Positions 53,735-64,000 of a DNA stretch of 64,000 nucleotides are shown piece after piece; the first letter of the stretch is position 1, and every line of letters begins with the position of its first letter. The translations under genes were made by a program, and so were the position numbers. Below the pieces are notes generated by a model that was not told the DNA's origin, ran no database searches, and saw only the letters and a list, made by a program, of their open reading frames with translations. Source of the DNA: Jiangella aurantiaca. Lineage in GTDB: Bacteria > Actinomycetota > Actinomycetes > Jiangellales > Jiangellaceae. The stretch spans positions 1-64,000 of the forward strand of contig NZ_SMLB01000004.1 of NCBI RefSeq assembly GCF_004349105.1, written 5' to 3'.

Positions 53735-54493
53735 ATGACCGAGCCGACAGTCGGACTGCTCCGTGACGCCGGCCGGCTGCATGGCGAGCCGGACGAGTGG
53801 TACCGCGAGTGGGTGCGCTGGACGCTGGCGTCCGGGCTCACGCCGGAGCAGGTGGTCGACGTCGCGCGCGAGGAAGGCGTCACGGCGGCGACATTCGCTC
53901 CGCTGGCCGGGCGCACCGTCTGGCGCGGCCCGGACGGCCGGCCGTACGTGCTGGTGGACGACGCCCGGCGGGCACGCGAGCTGGCCCGGCTGACGGAGCT
54001 GGTCAACGGCGGACGGCCGAACCGCGCCGACGCGCGGCGCGACCGCAATCGCTGGTCGTACACCGGGCTGCTCGGCATGAACCGCGGCGACGCCGGCGTT
54101 GCGGTGAAGCGTGGCGCGCTGGTAGCCACCCCGGAGGGGACCATGCTGGCGGCCGCCGGCGGCCGCGCGCTGCGCGCCGTCCCCAACCCGGTCGACTGGT
54201 TCGCCGCCCGCGGCGGCACCACCTGGGGCGAGATCTACCTGGTGAACGGGTCGTTCGACGATCCGGCCGAGGTGCTGCGGACGACGGTGGAGGCCGGTCG
54301 GCGACCGCCCGGGTCCGGCGCGCCGAGCCTGGCCCGGTTGCTGCGGCACGAGCGGGTGCACTCCGAGCAGTGGGCGCGGTACGGGTACGCCCGGTTCATC
54401 TGGAAGTACGTCGTCCGGCACAACCCACGCAAGCCGTGCGAGCACCCGCTGGAGCGCGAGGCCGGGCTGGCCGACGCCGGCTACCGCTGCTGA
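53735..54493 (+). CDS. Hypothetical protein with HExxH (zinc metallopeptidase-like) motif
   Basis: SLARLLRHERVHSEQWARYGYARFIWKY; SD gaggagga before ATG. Confidence 0.65.
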   Translation: MTEPTVGLLRDAGRLHGEPDEWYREWVRWTLASGLTPEQVVDVAREEGVTAATFAPLAGRTVWRGPDGRPYVLVDDARRARELARLTELVNGGRPNRADARRDRNRWSYTGLLGMNRGDAGVAVKRGALVATPEGTMLAAAGGRALRAVPNPVDWFAARGGTTWGEIYLVNGSFDDPAEVLRTTVEAGRRPPGSGAPSLARLLRHERVHSEQWARYGYARFIWKYVVRHNPRKPCEHPLEREAGLADAGYRC

Positions 54494-54761
54494 CCACGCC
54501 CGCCCCGCCGGGGACGGCGGACGTGACGCCTCCGGCGTGGGGTCGTGACGCGGGCGAGACCGGTGCGTTATCGTCAGCAGACGTCTTCCCGTCGAGCTGC
54601 GGCATCACTTTGACCTGGGTACCCTCGACCGGGTAACCTCAGTCTTCGTGCCTGGACTGCTCCGGGCAATCCGGCGCGCCCGGCTTCAGAGGCTGGCGCA
54701 TACCGGACAGATCAACCGACCACATCGATCGGGAGCCTGATCGTGCGGCGTGGGACCGGGC

Positions 54762-54785
54762 CGACACGCCCGACCGCGGGGGTCG
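54762..54785 (+). promoter_or_regulatory. Shared r-protein operon leader motif (str copy)
   Basis: cgacacgcccgaccgcgggggtcg, identical to 59467-59490. Confidence 0.7.
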
Positions 54786-54891
54786 CCGAAAGGCACCCGC
54801 GACCTGCGCAGACGCCAGGCGAACGAGCGGTGTGATCCCCGGAAACCAGACCAGTCGAGGCAGTTCGACGAGCAGAGGACACGGAGACGTA

Positions 54892-55266
54892 GTGCCTACG
54901 ATCCAGCAGTTGGTCCGCAAGGGCCGCCAGGACAAGGTCGCCAAGAACAAGACCCCGGCGCTCAAGGGCAGCCCGCAGCGTCGCGGCGTGTGCACGCGTG
55001 TGTACACCACCACGCCGAAGAAGCCGAACTCGGCTCTGCGCAAGGTTGCCCGTGTCAAGCTGACCAGCCAGATCGAGGTCACCGCGTACATCCCCGGTGT
55101 CGGCCACAACCTGCAGGAGCACTCGATGGTGCTCGTGCGCGGCGGCCGGGTGAAGGACCTCCCGGGTGTCCGGTACAAGATCATCCGCGGTTCGCTCGAC
55201 ACGCAGGGCGTCAAGAACCGCAAGCAGGCGCGCAGCCGTTACGGCGCGAAGAAGGAGAAGAGCTGA
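54892..55266 (+). CDS. rpsL: 30S ribosomal protein S12
   Basis: [53 protein letters not shown] start. Confidence 0.98.
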   Translation: MPTIQQLVRKGRQDKVAKNKTPALKGSPQRRGVCTRVYTTTPKKPNSALRKVARVKLTSQIEVTAYIPGVGHNLQEHSMVLVRGGRVKDLPGVRYKIIRGSLDTQGVKNRKQARSRYGAKKEKS

Positions 55267-55736
55267 TGCCCCGCAAGGGTCCTGCCCCGAAGCGGCCGGT
55301 CGTCGTCGACCCGGTCTACGGGTCGCCGCTGGTCACCCAGCTGGTCAACAAGGTGCTCGAGGACGGCAAGAAGTCGATCGCCGAGGGCATCGTGCACGGC
55401 GCCCTCGAGGGCTGCCGCGAGAAGACCGGCACCGACCCCGTCGTCACGCTGAAGCGCGCGCTCGACAACGTCAAGCCGACCCTCGAGGTCCGCAGCCGCC
55501 GCGTCGGTGGCGCGACCTACCAGGTGCCGATCGAGGTGCGCGCCGGCCGCAGCACCACGCTGGCCCTGCGCTGGCTGGTCAGCTACTCCCGCGCCCGTCG
55601 TGAGAAGACCATGACGGAGCGTCTGATGAACGAGATCCTCGACGCCTCCAACGGCCTCGGCGCCAGCGTGAAGCGGCGCGAGGACACCCACAAGATGGCC
55701 GAGTCGAACAAGGCCTTCGCGCACTACCGCTGGTAG
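55266..55736 (+). CDS. rpsG: 30S ribosomal protein S7
   Basis: [47 protein letters not shown]. Confidence 0.98.
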   Translation: MPRKGPAPKRPVVVDPVYGSPLVTQLVNKVLEDGKKSIAEGIVHGALEGCREKTGTDPVVTLKRALDNVKPTLEVRSRRVGGATYQVPIEVRAGRSTTLALRWLVSYSRARREKTMTERLMNEILDASNGLGASVKRREDTHKMAESNKAFAHYRW

Positions 55737-55787
55737 TCGCTGGCGCCGAGTCGACGAGACCGCATATAAGGAAGCGAACGCACGCAC

Positions 55788-57893
55788 ATGGCGACCGACC
55801 TCCGCAAGCTCGATCTGGCCAAGGTCCGCAACATCGGCATCATGGCCCACATCGACGCGGGCAAGACCACTACCACCGAGCGGATCCTGTACTACACCGG
55901 TATCAACTACAAGATCGGTGAGGTCCACGATGGCGCAGCCACCATGGACTGGATGGAGCAGGAGCAGGAACGCGGCATCACGATCACCTCGGCCGCGACC
56001 ACCTGTGAGTGGGACGGCCACACCATCAACATCATCGACACGCCCGGCCACGTCGACTTCACGGTCGAGGTCGAGCGGTCGCTGCGCGTCCTCGACGGTG
56101 CGGTGGCCGTGTTCGACGGCGTCGCCGGCGTCGAGCCGCAGTCGGAGACCGTCTGGCACCAGGCCAACAAGTACGGTGTTCCGCGCATCTGCTTCATCAA
56201 CAAGCTCGACCGCACCGGTGCCGAGTTCCACCGCTGCGTCGACATGATCGTGACGCGGCTGAAGGCCACCCCGCTGGTCCTGCAGCTGCCGATCGGTGCC
56301 GAGGCGGACTTCCGCGGTCTCGTCGACCTCGTCGACATGAAGGCGCTGGTCTGGTCGGCCGAGACGCCGCTGGGCGAGATGTACGACACCGTCGACATCC
56401 CCGACACCCACATCGAGGCCGCCCAGGAGTGGCGCGACCGCCTGCTCGAGACCATCGCCGAGAACGACGAGGCGATGATGGAGCTGTACCTCGACGGCAA
56501 GGAGCCGGAGCGCGACGAGCTCATCGCCGCGATCCGCCGCGCCACCATCGCCGGCAATCTCACCCCGGTGCTCACCGGCTCGGCGTTCAAGAACAAGGGC
56601 GTTCAGCCCATGCTCGACGCCGTCGTGCGCTACCTGCCGTCGCCGGTCGACGTCGGCGCGGTCGAGGGCCACGCGGTCGACAGCGAGGAAGAGATCCTGT
56701 CGCGCGAGCCCGACGAGGACGCTCCGCTGTCGTCGCTGGCGTTCAAGATCATGGCCGACCCGCACCTCGGCAAGCTCACGTTCGTCCGGGTCTACTCGGG
56801 CACGCTGACCACGGGGACCATGGTGCTGAACAGCACCAAGGGCAACAAGGAGCGCATCGGCAAGATCTACCGGATGCACGCGAACAAGCGTGAGGAGATC
56901 GAGAAGGCCAGCGCCGGCCAGATCGTCGCCGTCATGGGGCTGAAGAACACCACGACCGGCGACACCCTGTCCGACTCGGCGCAGCCGGTGATCCTGGAGT
57001 CGATGAAGTTCCCGGCTCCGGTCATCTCGGTGGCCATCGAGCCGAAGACGAAGAGCGACCAGGAGAAGCTGGGCACCGCCATCCAGCGCCTCGCCGACGA
57101 GGACCCGACCTTCCAGGTCCGCACCGACGAGGACACCGGCCAGACCATCATCTCGGGCATGGGCGAGCTCCACCTCGAGATCCTGGTCGACCGCATGAAG
57201 CGCGAGTTCAAGGTCGAGGCCAACGTCGGCAAACCGCAGGTCGCCTACCGCGAGACCATCCGCCGCAAGGTCGAGAAGGTCGAGTACACCCACAAGAAGC
57301 AGACCGGCGGATCCGGCCAGTTCGCGAGGGTCATCATCGACATCGAGCCTACGGGCGGCGAGGGCGACGGCGGCTACGAGTTCGTGAACTCGGTCACCGG
57401 CGGCCGCGTCCCGCGCGAGTACATCCCCTCGGTCGACGCGGGCGCGCAGGAGGCGATGGAGTTCGGTGTCGTCGCCGGCTATCCGCTGGTCGACGTCAAG
57501 GTGACGCTGCGGGACGGTGCGTACCACGAGGTCGACTCCTCGGAGCTGGCCTTCAAGATCGCCGGTTCCATGGCGTTCAAGGAAGCTGCTCGGCGCGCCG
57601 ACCCGGTGCTGCTCGAGCCGATGTTCGAGGTCGAGGTGTCCACGCCCGAGGACTACATGGGCGAGGTCATCGGCGACCTCAACTCCCGCCGTGGCCAGAT
57701 TCAGGCCATGGAGGAGCGTGCCGGCCAGCGCATCGTCAAGGCGCTGGTCCCGCTGTCGGAGATGTTCGGCTACGTCGGTGACCTCCGCAGCAAGACCCAG
57801 GGCCGGGCGAGTTACTCCATGCAGTTCGACTCTTACGCCGAGGTTCCCCGGAATGTCGCGGAAGAGATCATCAAGAAGGTCCGGGGAGAGTAA
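55788..57893 (+). CDS. fusA: Elongation factor G
   Basis: [24 protein letters not shown]. Confidence 0.99.
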   Translation: MATDLRKLDLAKVRNIGIMAHIDAGKTTTTERILYYTGINYKIGEVHDGAATMDWMEQEQERGITITSAATTCEWDGHTINIIDTPGHVDFTVEVERSLRVLDGAVAVFDGVAGVEPQSETVWHQANKYGVPRICFINKLDRTGAEFHRCVDMIVTRLKATPLVLQLPIGAEADFRGLVDLVDMKALVWSAETPLGEMYDTVDIPDTHIEAAQEWRDRLLETIAENDEAMMELYLDGKEPERDELIAAIRRATIAGNLTPVLTGSAFKNKGVQPMLDAVVRYLPSPVDVGAVEGHAVDSEEEILSREPDEDAPLSSLAFKIMADPHLGKLTFVRVYSGTLTTGTMVLNSTKGNKERIGKIYRMHANKREEIEKASAGQIVAVMGLKNTTTGDTLSDSAQPVILESMKFPAPVISVAIEPKTKSDQEKLGTAIQRLADEDPTFQVRTDEDTGQTIISGMGELHLEILVDRMKREFKVEANVGKPQVAYRETIRRKVEKVEYTHKKQTGGSGQFARVIIDIEPTGGEGDGGYEFVNSVTGGRVPREYIPSVDAGAQEAMEFGVVAGYPLVDVKVTLRDGAYHEVDSSELAFKIAGSMAFKEAARRADPVLLEPMFEVEVSTPEDYMGEVIGDLNSRRGQIQAMEERAGQRIVKALVPLSEMFGYVGDLRSKTQGRASYSMQFDSYAEVPRNVAEEIIKKVRGE

Positions 57894-58012
57894 TCTCTCC
57901 GGGTCTTCTGCCCGGTCCATGCACCACGAGCAATCCCGACCAGAAACGCACAGCCGAACACACCGCACCGCGGGGGATCGGCAACGTACGAAGTCCACAG
58001 GAGGGCCCTACA

Positions 58013-59209
<1,197 letters not shown>

Positions 59210-59219
59210 TTCGACATTG

Positions 59220-59248
59220 CGAGGGGCGGCCGTCTCGGCCGCCCCTCG
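59220..59248 (+). terminator. Terminator hairpin after tuf
   Basis: cgaggggcggccg-tct-cggccgcccctcg, perfect 13-bp stem. Confidence 0.85.
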
Positions 59249-59466
59249 TACCGCGATTGGCCTCAGCCAATCTGATCTGGCATACTGTTCAGGTTGCTCG
59301 GCGGAGGGCGACGTCAGGCGCCTGTGCGTTCAGGCACGGTGAGACACCGGGGCCGATGACGAAGAACTCCGATAGGGCTGGCACTGCGCCGTCATGGCGT
59401 GGCCTGGTCCGGCCGCAAACCCCGATGACCAGCGTGTTCGTCGTGGCCGATATGTGCCGCGAGATG

Positions 59467-59490
59467 CGACACGCCCGACCGCGGGGGTCG
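59467..59490 (+). promoter_or_regulatory. Shared r-protein operon leader motif (S10 copy)
   Basis: cgacacgcccgaccgcgggggtcg, identical to 54762-54785. Confidence 0.7.
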
Positions 59491-59560
59491 GCGGAGCAGC
59501 AGCTCAGTGTTGGTTCAGATCGGGTCTTAGCAGTACGAAGAGTGAGGACGACAAGCAGCC

Positions 59561-59869
59561 ATGGCGGGACAGAAGATCCGCATCCGGCTCAAGGCCTATG
59601 ACCACGAGGTCATCGACACGTCGGCGCGGAAGATCGTCGACACGGTGACGCGCACGGGTGCGCAGGTCGCAGGCCCGGTGCCGCTGCCTACCGAGAAGAA
59701 CGTGTACTGCGTCATCCGGTCGCCGCACAAGTACAAGGACAGCCGCGAGCACTTCGAGATGCGTACGCACAAGCGGCTCATCGACATCATCGACCCGACG
59801 CCGAAGACCGTCGACTCGCTCATGCGTCTCGACCTGCCGGCCGGCGTCGACATCGAAATCAAGCTCTGA
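59561..59869 (+). CDS. rpsJ: 30S ribosomal protein S10
   Basis: [47 protein letters not shown]. Confidence 0.99.
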   Translation: MAGQKIRIRLKAYDHEVIDTSARKIVDTVTRTGAQVAGPVPLPTEKNVYCVIRSPHKYKDSREHFEMRTHKRLIDIIDPTPKTVDSLMRLDLPAGVDIEIKL

Positions 59870-59882
59870 GGGACCGCCGACG

Positions 59883-60557
59883 ATGAGTATTCAGTCTTCC
59901 GAGGCCGTGACCACGGTGCGCAAGGGCCTGCTGGGCGAGAAGCTCGGCATGACCCAGGTGTGGGACGAGAACAACCGCATCGTGCCGGTCACCGTGATCA
60001 AGGCCGGGCCGTGCGTGGTCACGCAGGTCCGCACGCCCGAGAAGGACGGCTACGACGCGGTCCAGCTCGGCTTCGGCGCGCCGAACCCGCGCAAGGTCAC
60101 CAAGCCCGCCCAGGGCCACTTCGAGAAGGCCGGCGTCACGCCGCGTCGGCACGTCGCCGAGCTGCGTACCGCCGACGCGTCCGAGTACACGCTCGGCCAG
60201 GAGGTCACGGTCGAGGTGTTCGAGGCCGGCCAGGAGGTCGACGTCACGGGCACGACCAAGGGCAAGGGCTTCGCCGGTGTCATGAAGCGCCACGGCTTCC
60301 ACGGTCTTCGCGCCTCGCACGGTGTGCAGCGCAAGCACCGCTCGCCGGGCTCCATCGGAGGCTGCGCCACGCCGGGCCGCGTCTTCAAGGGCATGCGCAT
60401 GGCCGGCCGCATGGGCGCCGAGCGCATGACCACCCAGAACATCGCCGTCCAGGCGGTCGACGCCGAGAAGGGGCTGCTGCTCCTCAAGGGTGCGGTCCCG
60501 GGCCCCAATGGCGGGCTCGTCTTCGTCCGCACGGCCGCGAAGGGAGTTGTGAAGTGA
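59883..60557 (+). CDS. rplC: 50S ribosomal protein L3
   Basis: [37 protein letters not shown]. Confidence 0.98.
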   Translation: MSIQSSEAVTTVRKGLLGEKLGMTQVWDENNRIVPVTVIKAGPCVVTQVRTPEKDGYDAVQLGFGAPNPRKVTKPAQGHFEKAGVTPRRHVAELRTADASEYTLGQEVTVEVFEAGQEVDVTGTTKGKGFAGVMKRHGFHGLRASHGVQRKHRSPGSIGGCATPGRVFKGMRMAGRMGAERMTTQNIAVQAVDAEKGLLLLKGAVPGPNGGLVFVRTAAKGVVK

Positions 60558-61222
60558 GCACCGTGACGGTTCTCGACCCCAAGGGCGGCACCGACAGCAC
60601 TGTTGAGCTCCCCGCGTCGGTCTTCGAGGTCCAGGTCAACGTCCCGTTGATCCACCAGGTCGTGGTGGCGCAGCTGGCCGCGGCCCGGCAGGGCACGCAC
60701 TCCACGAAGACCCGCGCCGAGGTCTCCGGCGGCGGCGCCAAGCCGTACCGCCAGAAGGGCACCGGCCGGGCCCGCCAGGGCTCGATCCGCGCGCCGCAGT
60801 TCACCGGCGGTGGCATCGTCCACGGCCCGCAGCCGCGCGACTACTCGCAGCGGACGCCGAAGAAGATGAAGGCCGCCGCGCTGCGCGGTGCGCTGTCCGA
60901 CCGTGCGACCCACGGCCGCGTGCACGTGGTCACCGGCTTCGTCGACGGCGACGCGCCGAGCACCAAGGCCGCGTTGACGACTCTGCAGACCCTGACCGAT
61001 CGCCGCAGCGTGCTGGTCGTGGTGGAGCGGGGTGACGAGGTGACGGTGAAGAGCCTGCGCAACGCGCCGCAGGTGCACCTGCTCGTGGCCGACCAGCTGA
61101 ACACCTACGACGTGCTCTGCGCCGACGACATCGTCTTCACCAAGGGCGCGCTCGACGCGTTCCTGGGCGGCAGCGAATCGGACGCGGCCACCACGACCTC
61201 CACAGGGGAGGACACCAAGTGA
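60554..61222 (+). CDS. rplD: 50S ribosomal protein L4
   Basis: [55 protein letters not shown] overlap. Confidence 0.98.
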   Translation: MSTVTVLDPKGGTDSTVELPASVFEVQVNVPLIHQVVVAQLAAARQGTHSTKTRAEVSGGGAKPYRQKGTGRARQGSIRAPQFTGGGIVHGPQPRDYSQRTPKKMKAAALRGALSDRATHGRVHVVTGFVDGDAPSTKAALTTLQTLTDRRSVLVVVERGDEVTVKSLRNAPQVHLLVADQLNTYDVLCADDIVFTKGALDAFLGGSESDAATTTSTGEDTK

Positions 61223-61524
61223 CCGTCAACCGCAGGGACCCGCGCGACATCCTCATCGTGCCGGTCGTGTCCGAGAAGAGCTACAGCCTTCTCGACGAGA
61301 ACAAGTACACCTTCGTCGTCGCGCCCGACGCGAACAAGACCGAGATCAAGATCGCGGTCGAGAAGGTGTTCAACGTCAAGGTCACCGGTGTCAACACCCA
61401 GAACCGCCAGGGCAAGCGCCGCCGCACCCGCTTCGGCGTGGGCAAGCGCCCGGACACCAAGCGCGCGATCGTGACGGTCGCCGAAGGCCAGCGCATCGAC
61501 ATCTTCTCCGGCCCGGTCGGCTGA
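61219..61524 (+). CDS. rplW: 50S ribosomal protein L23
   Basis: [46 protein letters not shown]. Confidence 0.98.
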   Translation: MTVNRRDPRDILIVPVVSEKSYSLLDENKYTFVVAPDANKTEIKIAVEKVFNVKVTGVNTQNRQGKRRRTRFGVGKRPDTKRAIVTVAEGQRIDIFSGPVG

Positions 61525-61559
61525 GCCGGCCAGGACACGAGCTACCGAGGTAACGACGA

Positions 61560-62396
<837 letters not shown>

Positions 62397-62413
62397 GTCG
62401 GGAGTAGGAAAAG

Positions 62414-62695
62414 ATGCCGCGCAGCCTGAAGAAGGGCCCCTTCGTCGACGAGCACCTGGCCAAGAAGGTCGATGTTCAGAACGAGAAGGGCACGAAGAAC
62501 GTCATCAAGACCTGGTCCCGTCGCTCGATGATCGTGCCGGACATGATCGGCCACACCATCGCGGTGCACGACGGCCGCAAGCACGTCCCGGTGTTCGTCA
62601 CTGAGGCGATGGTCGGGCACAAGCTCGGCGAGTTCGCGCCCACGCGCACGTTCAAGGGCCACGAGAAGGACGACCGCCGCGCCCGGCGCCGGTGA
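62414..62695 (+). CDS. rpsS: 30S ribosomal protein S19
   Basis: [60 protein letters not shown]. Confidence 0.99.
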   Translation: MPRSLKKGPFVDEHLAKKVDVQNEKGTKNVIKTWSRRSMIVPDMIGHTIAVHDGRKHVPVFVTEAMVGHKLGEFAPTRTFKGHEKDDRRARRR

Positions 62696-62725
62696 CGTCC
62701 ACCACGGAATGACTGAGGAGTAACG

Positions 62726-63127
62726 ATGGAAGCCAGGGCTCAAGCGCGGTTCGTCCGCGTCACGCCCATGAAGGCGCGCCGTGTGGTGGACCTGATCCGT
62801 GGAATGGACGCGGACGAGGCCTCGGCGCTGCTGCGGTTCGCCCCGCAGGCGGCCGCCGAGCCGGTGCGCAAGGTGCTCGAGAGCGCCATCGCCAACGCCG
62901 ACGACCTCGCCGGCACGCCGCGCGAGACGCTCGTCATCGCGCAGGCGTATGTCGACGACGGCCCGACGATGAAGCGGTTTCGTCCGCGCGCACACGGCCG
63001 CGCGAGCCGCATCAACAAGCGGACGTGCCACATCACGGTGATCGTCGACGACAAGGCGACAGTCACCGCGGCCTCGACGGGGAAACGTGCCTCGGCCGGT
63101 GCCGCAGCGAAGGGAGGGGCCCGCTAG
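62726..63127 (+). CDS. rplV: 50S ribosomal protein L22
   Basis: [54 protein letters not shown]. Confidence 0.98.
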   Translation: MEARAQARFVRVTPMKARRVVDLIRGMDADEASALLRFAPQAAAEPVRKVLESAIANADDLAGTPRETLVIAQAYVDDGPTMKRFRPRAHGRASRINKRTCHITVIVDDKATVTAASTGKRASAGAAAKGGAR

Positions 63128-63981
63128 TGGGTCAGAAGATCAACCCGCACGGGTTCCGGCTGGGTGTCTCCACCGATCACAAGAGCCGGTGGTTCGCCGA
63201 CAGCACGACCCAGGGTCAGCGCTACCGCGACTACATCGCCGAAGACGTCGCCATCCGCAAGCTGATGACCGACGGCATGGAGCGCGCCGGCATCTCGCAC
63301 GTCGACATCGAGCGCACTCGCGACCGCGTGCGCGTCGACATCCACACCGCCCGGCCGGGCATTGTCATCGGCCGCCGCGGGGTGGGCGCGGACCGCCTGC
63401 GCTCTGAGCTCGAGAAGCTCACCGGCAAGCAGGTCCAGATGAACGTCCTCGAGGTCAAGCAGCCCGAGATCGACGCTCAGCTGGTCGCCCAGGGCGTGGC
63501 CGAGCAGCTCTCGGCTCGTGTGGCGTTCCGCCGCGCGATGCGCAAGGCGCTGCAGACCACGATGCGTGCCGGTGCCAAGGGTGTCCGGATCCAGTGCTCG
63601 GGCCGTCTCGGCGGCGCCGAGATGAGCCGCTCGGAGTTCTACCGCGAGGGCCGGGTCCCGCTGCACACGCTGCGCGCCGACGTCGACTACGGCTTCTACG
63701 AGGCCCGCACCACCTTCGGCCGCATCGGCGTGAAGGTGTGGATCTACAAGGGTGACGTGAGCGGCTCCCGCGCCGAGCGCGCCGCTGAGCAGGCCGCGCA
63801 GGCCCGCGCTCAGCAGCAGCGCGGCGGCGGTGGCGGCCGTGGCCGTCCCGAGCGCCGCCGGCCGGGTGGCCGCGGCGACCGCGACAACGCTCCCGCCACC
63901 CAGGCCGCTCCGGCCGAGGCGACCGCGCCTGAGGCGCCGGCCGCCGACGCCGCCGCGACCACGACGGGCCAGGAGGGTTGA
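63127..63981 (+). CDS. rpsC: 30S ribosomal protein S3
   Basis: [48 protein letters not shown] start overlapping rplV stop. Confidence 0.98.
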   Translation: MGQKINPHGFRLGVSTDHKSRWFADSTTQGQRYRDYIAEDVAIRKLMTDGMERAGISHVDIERTRDRVRVDIHTARPGIVIGRRGVGADRLRSELEKLTGKQVQMNVLEVKQPEIDAQLVAQGVAEQLSARVAFRRAMRKALQTTMRAGAKGVRIQCSGRLGGAEMSRSEFYREGRVPLHTLRADVDYGFYEARTTFGRIGVKVWIYKGDVSGSRAERAAEQAAQARAQQQRGGGGGRGRPERRRPGGRGDRDNAPATQAAPAEATAPEAPAADAAATTTGQEG

Positions 63982-63985
63982 GACC

Positions 63986-64000
63986 ATGCTGATCCCCCGC
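63986..64000 (+). CDS. rplP: 50S ribosomal protein L16, first 5 codons (truncated by window)
   Basis: MLIPR immediately after rpsC, the canonical position. Confidence 0.8.

Noticed and set aside
55239-57998. 919-aa ORF antisense to fusA
   Set aside because: Shadow ORF; composition typical of reverse-complement coding
63780-63975. Gln/Arg/Gly/Ala-rich tail of rpsC
   Set aside because: Typical disordered C-terminal extension of actinobacterial S3

Overview
A 64 kb window of a high-GC actinobacterial chromosome (lineage below that is a guess). The right half is the conserved transcription/translation block: tRNA-Trp, secE-nusG-rplK-rplA, L10 leader-rplJ-rplL, rpoB-rpoC, rpsL-rpsG-fusA-tuf, and rpsJ-rplC-rplD-rplW-rplB-rpsS-rplV-rpsC, with rplP starting at the edge. 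The left half holds rarD, a LacI/ABC-sugar/GH31 locus, 2-oxoacid:ferredoxin oxidoreductase, cstA, an M48 protease, a phytase-like/GDPD fusion, a tRNA Tyr-Thr-Met cluster, a signalling cluster (GAF-ANTAR, MerR-receiver fusion, double KaiC ATPase), an HD-domain/LuxR regulator, rpmG, a MaoC pair, murB, MFS/HxlR, a PIG-L deacetylase, adenosine deaminase and an aminotransferase. Most notable observations: (1) a Cys-rich 20-23 codon uORF (...PCCCRCR*) followed by a hairpin just upstream of a PIG-L/MshB-like deacetylase, a candidate cysteine-responsive attenuator; (2) a predicted ADP-ribosyltransferase overlapping a 55-aa acidic ORF that has a strong internal Shine-Dalgarno, inserted between rpoC and rpsL; (3) a three-copy interspersed palindromic element with a conserved 8-nt loop that appears inverted relative to its flanks in one copy; (4) a MerR-receiver fusion translationally coupled to a double-KaiC ATPase; (5) a 24-nt identical motif in the leaders of the str and S10 operons; (6) a multi-site LacI operator set linking the ABC operon and the GH31 gene. 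All family calls come from motif recognition by eye; no searches were run.
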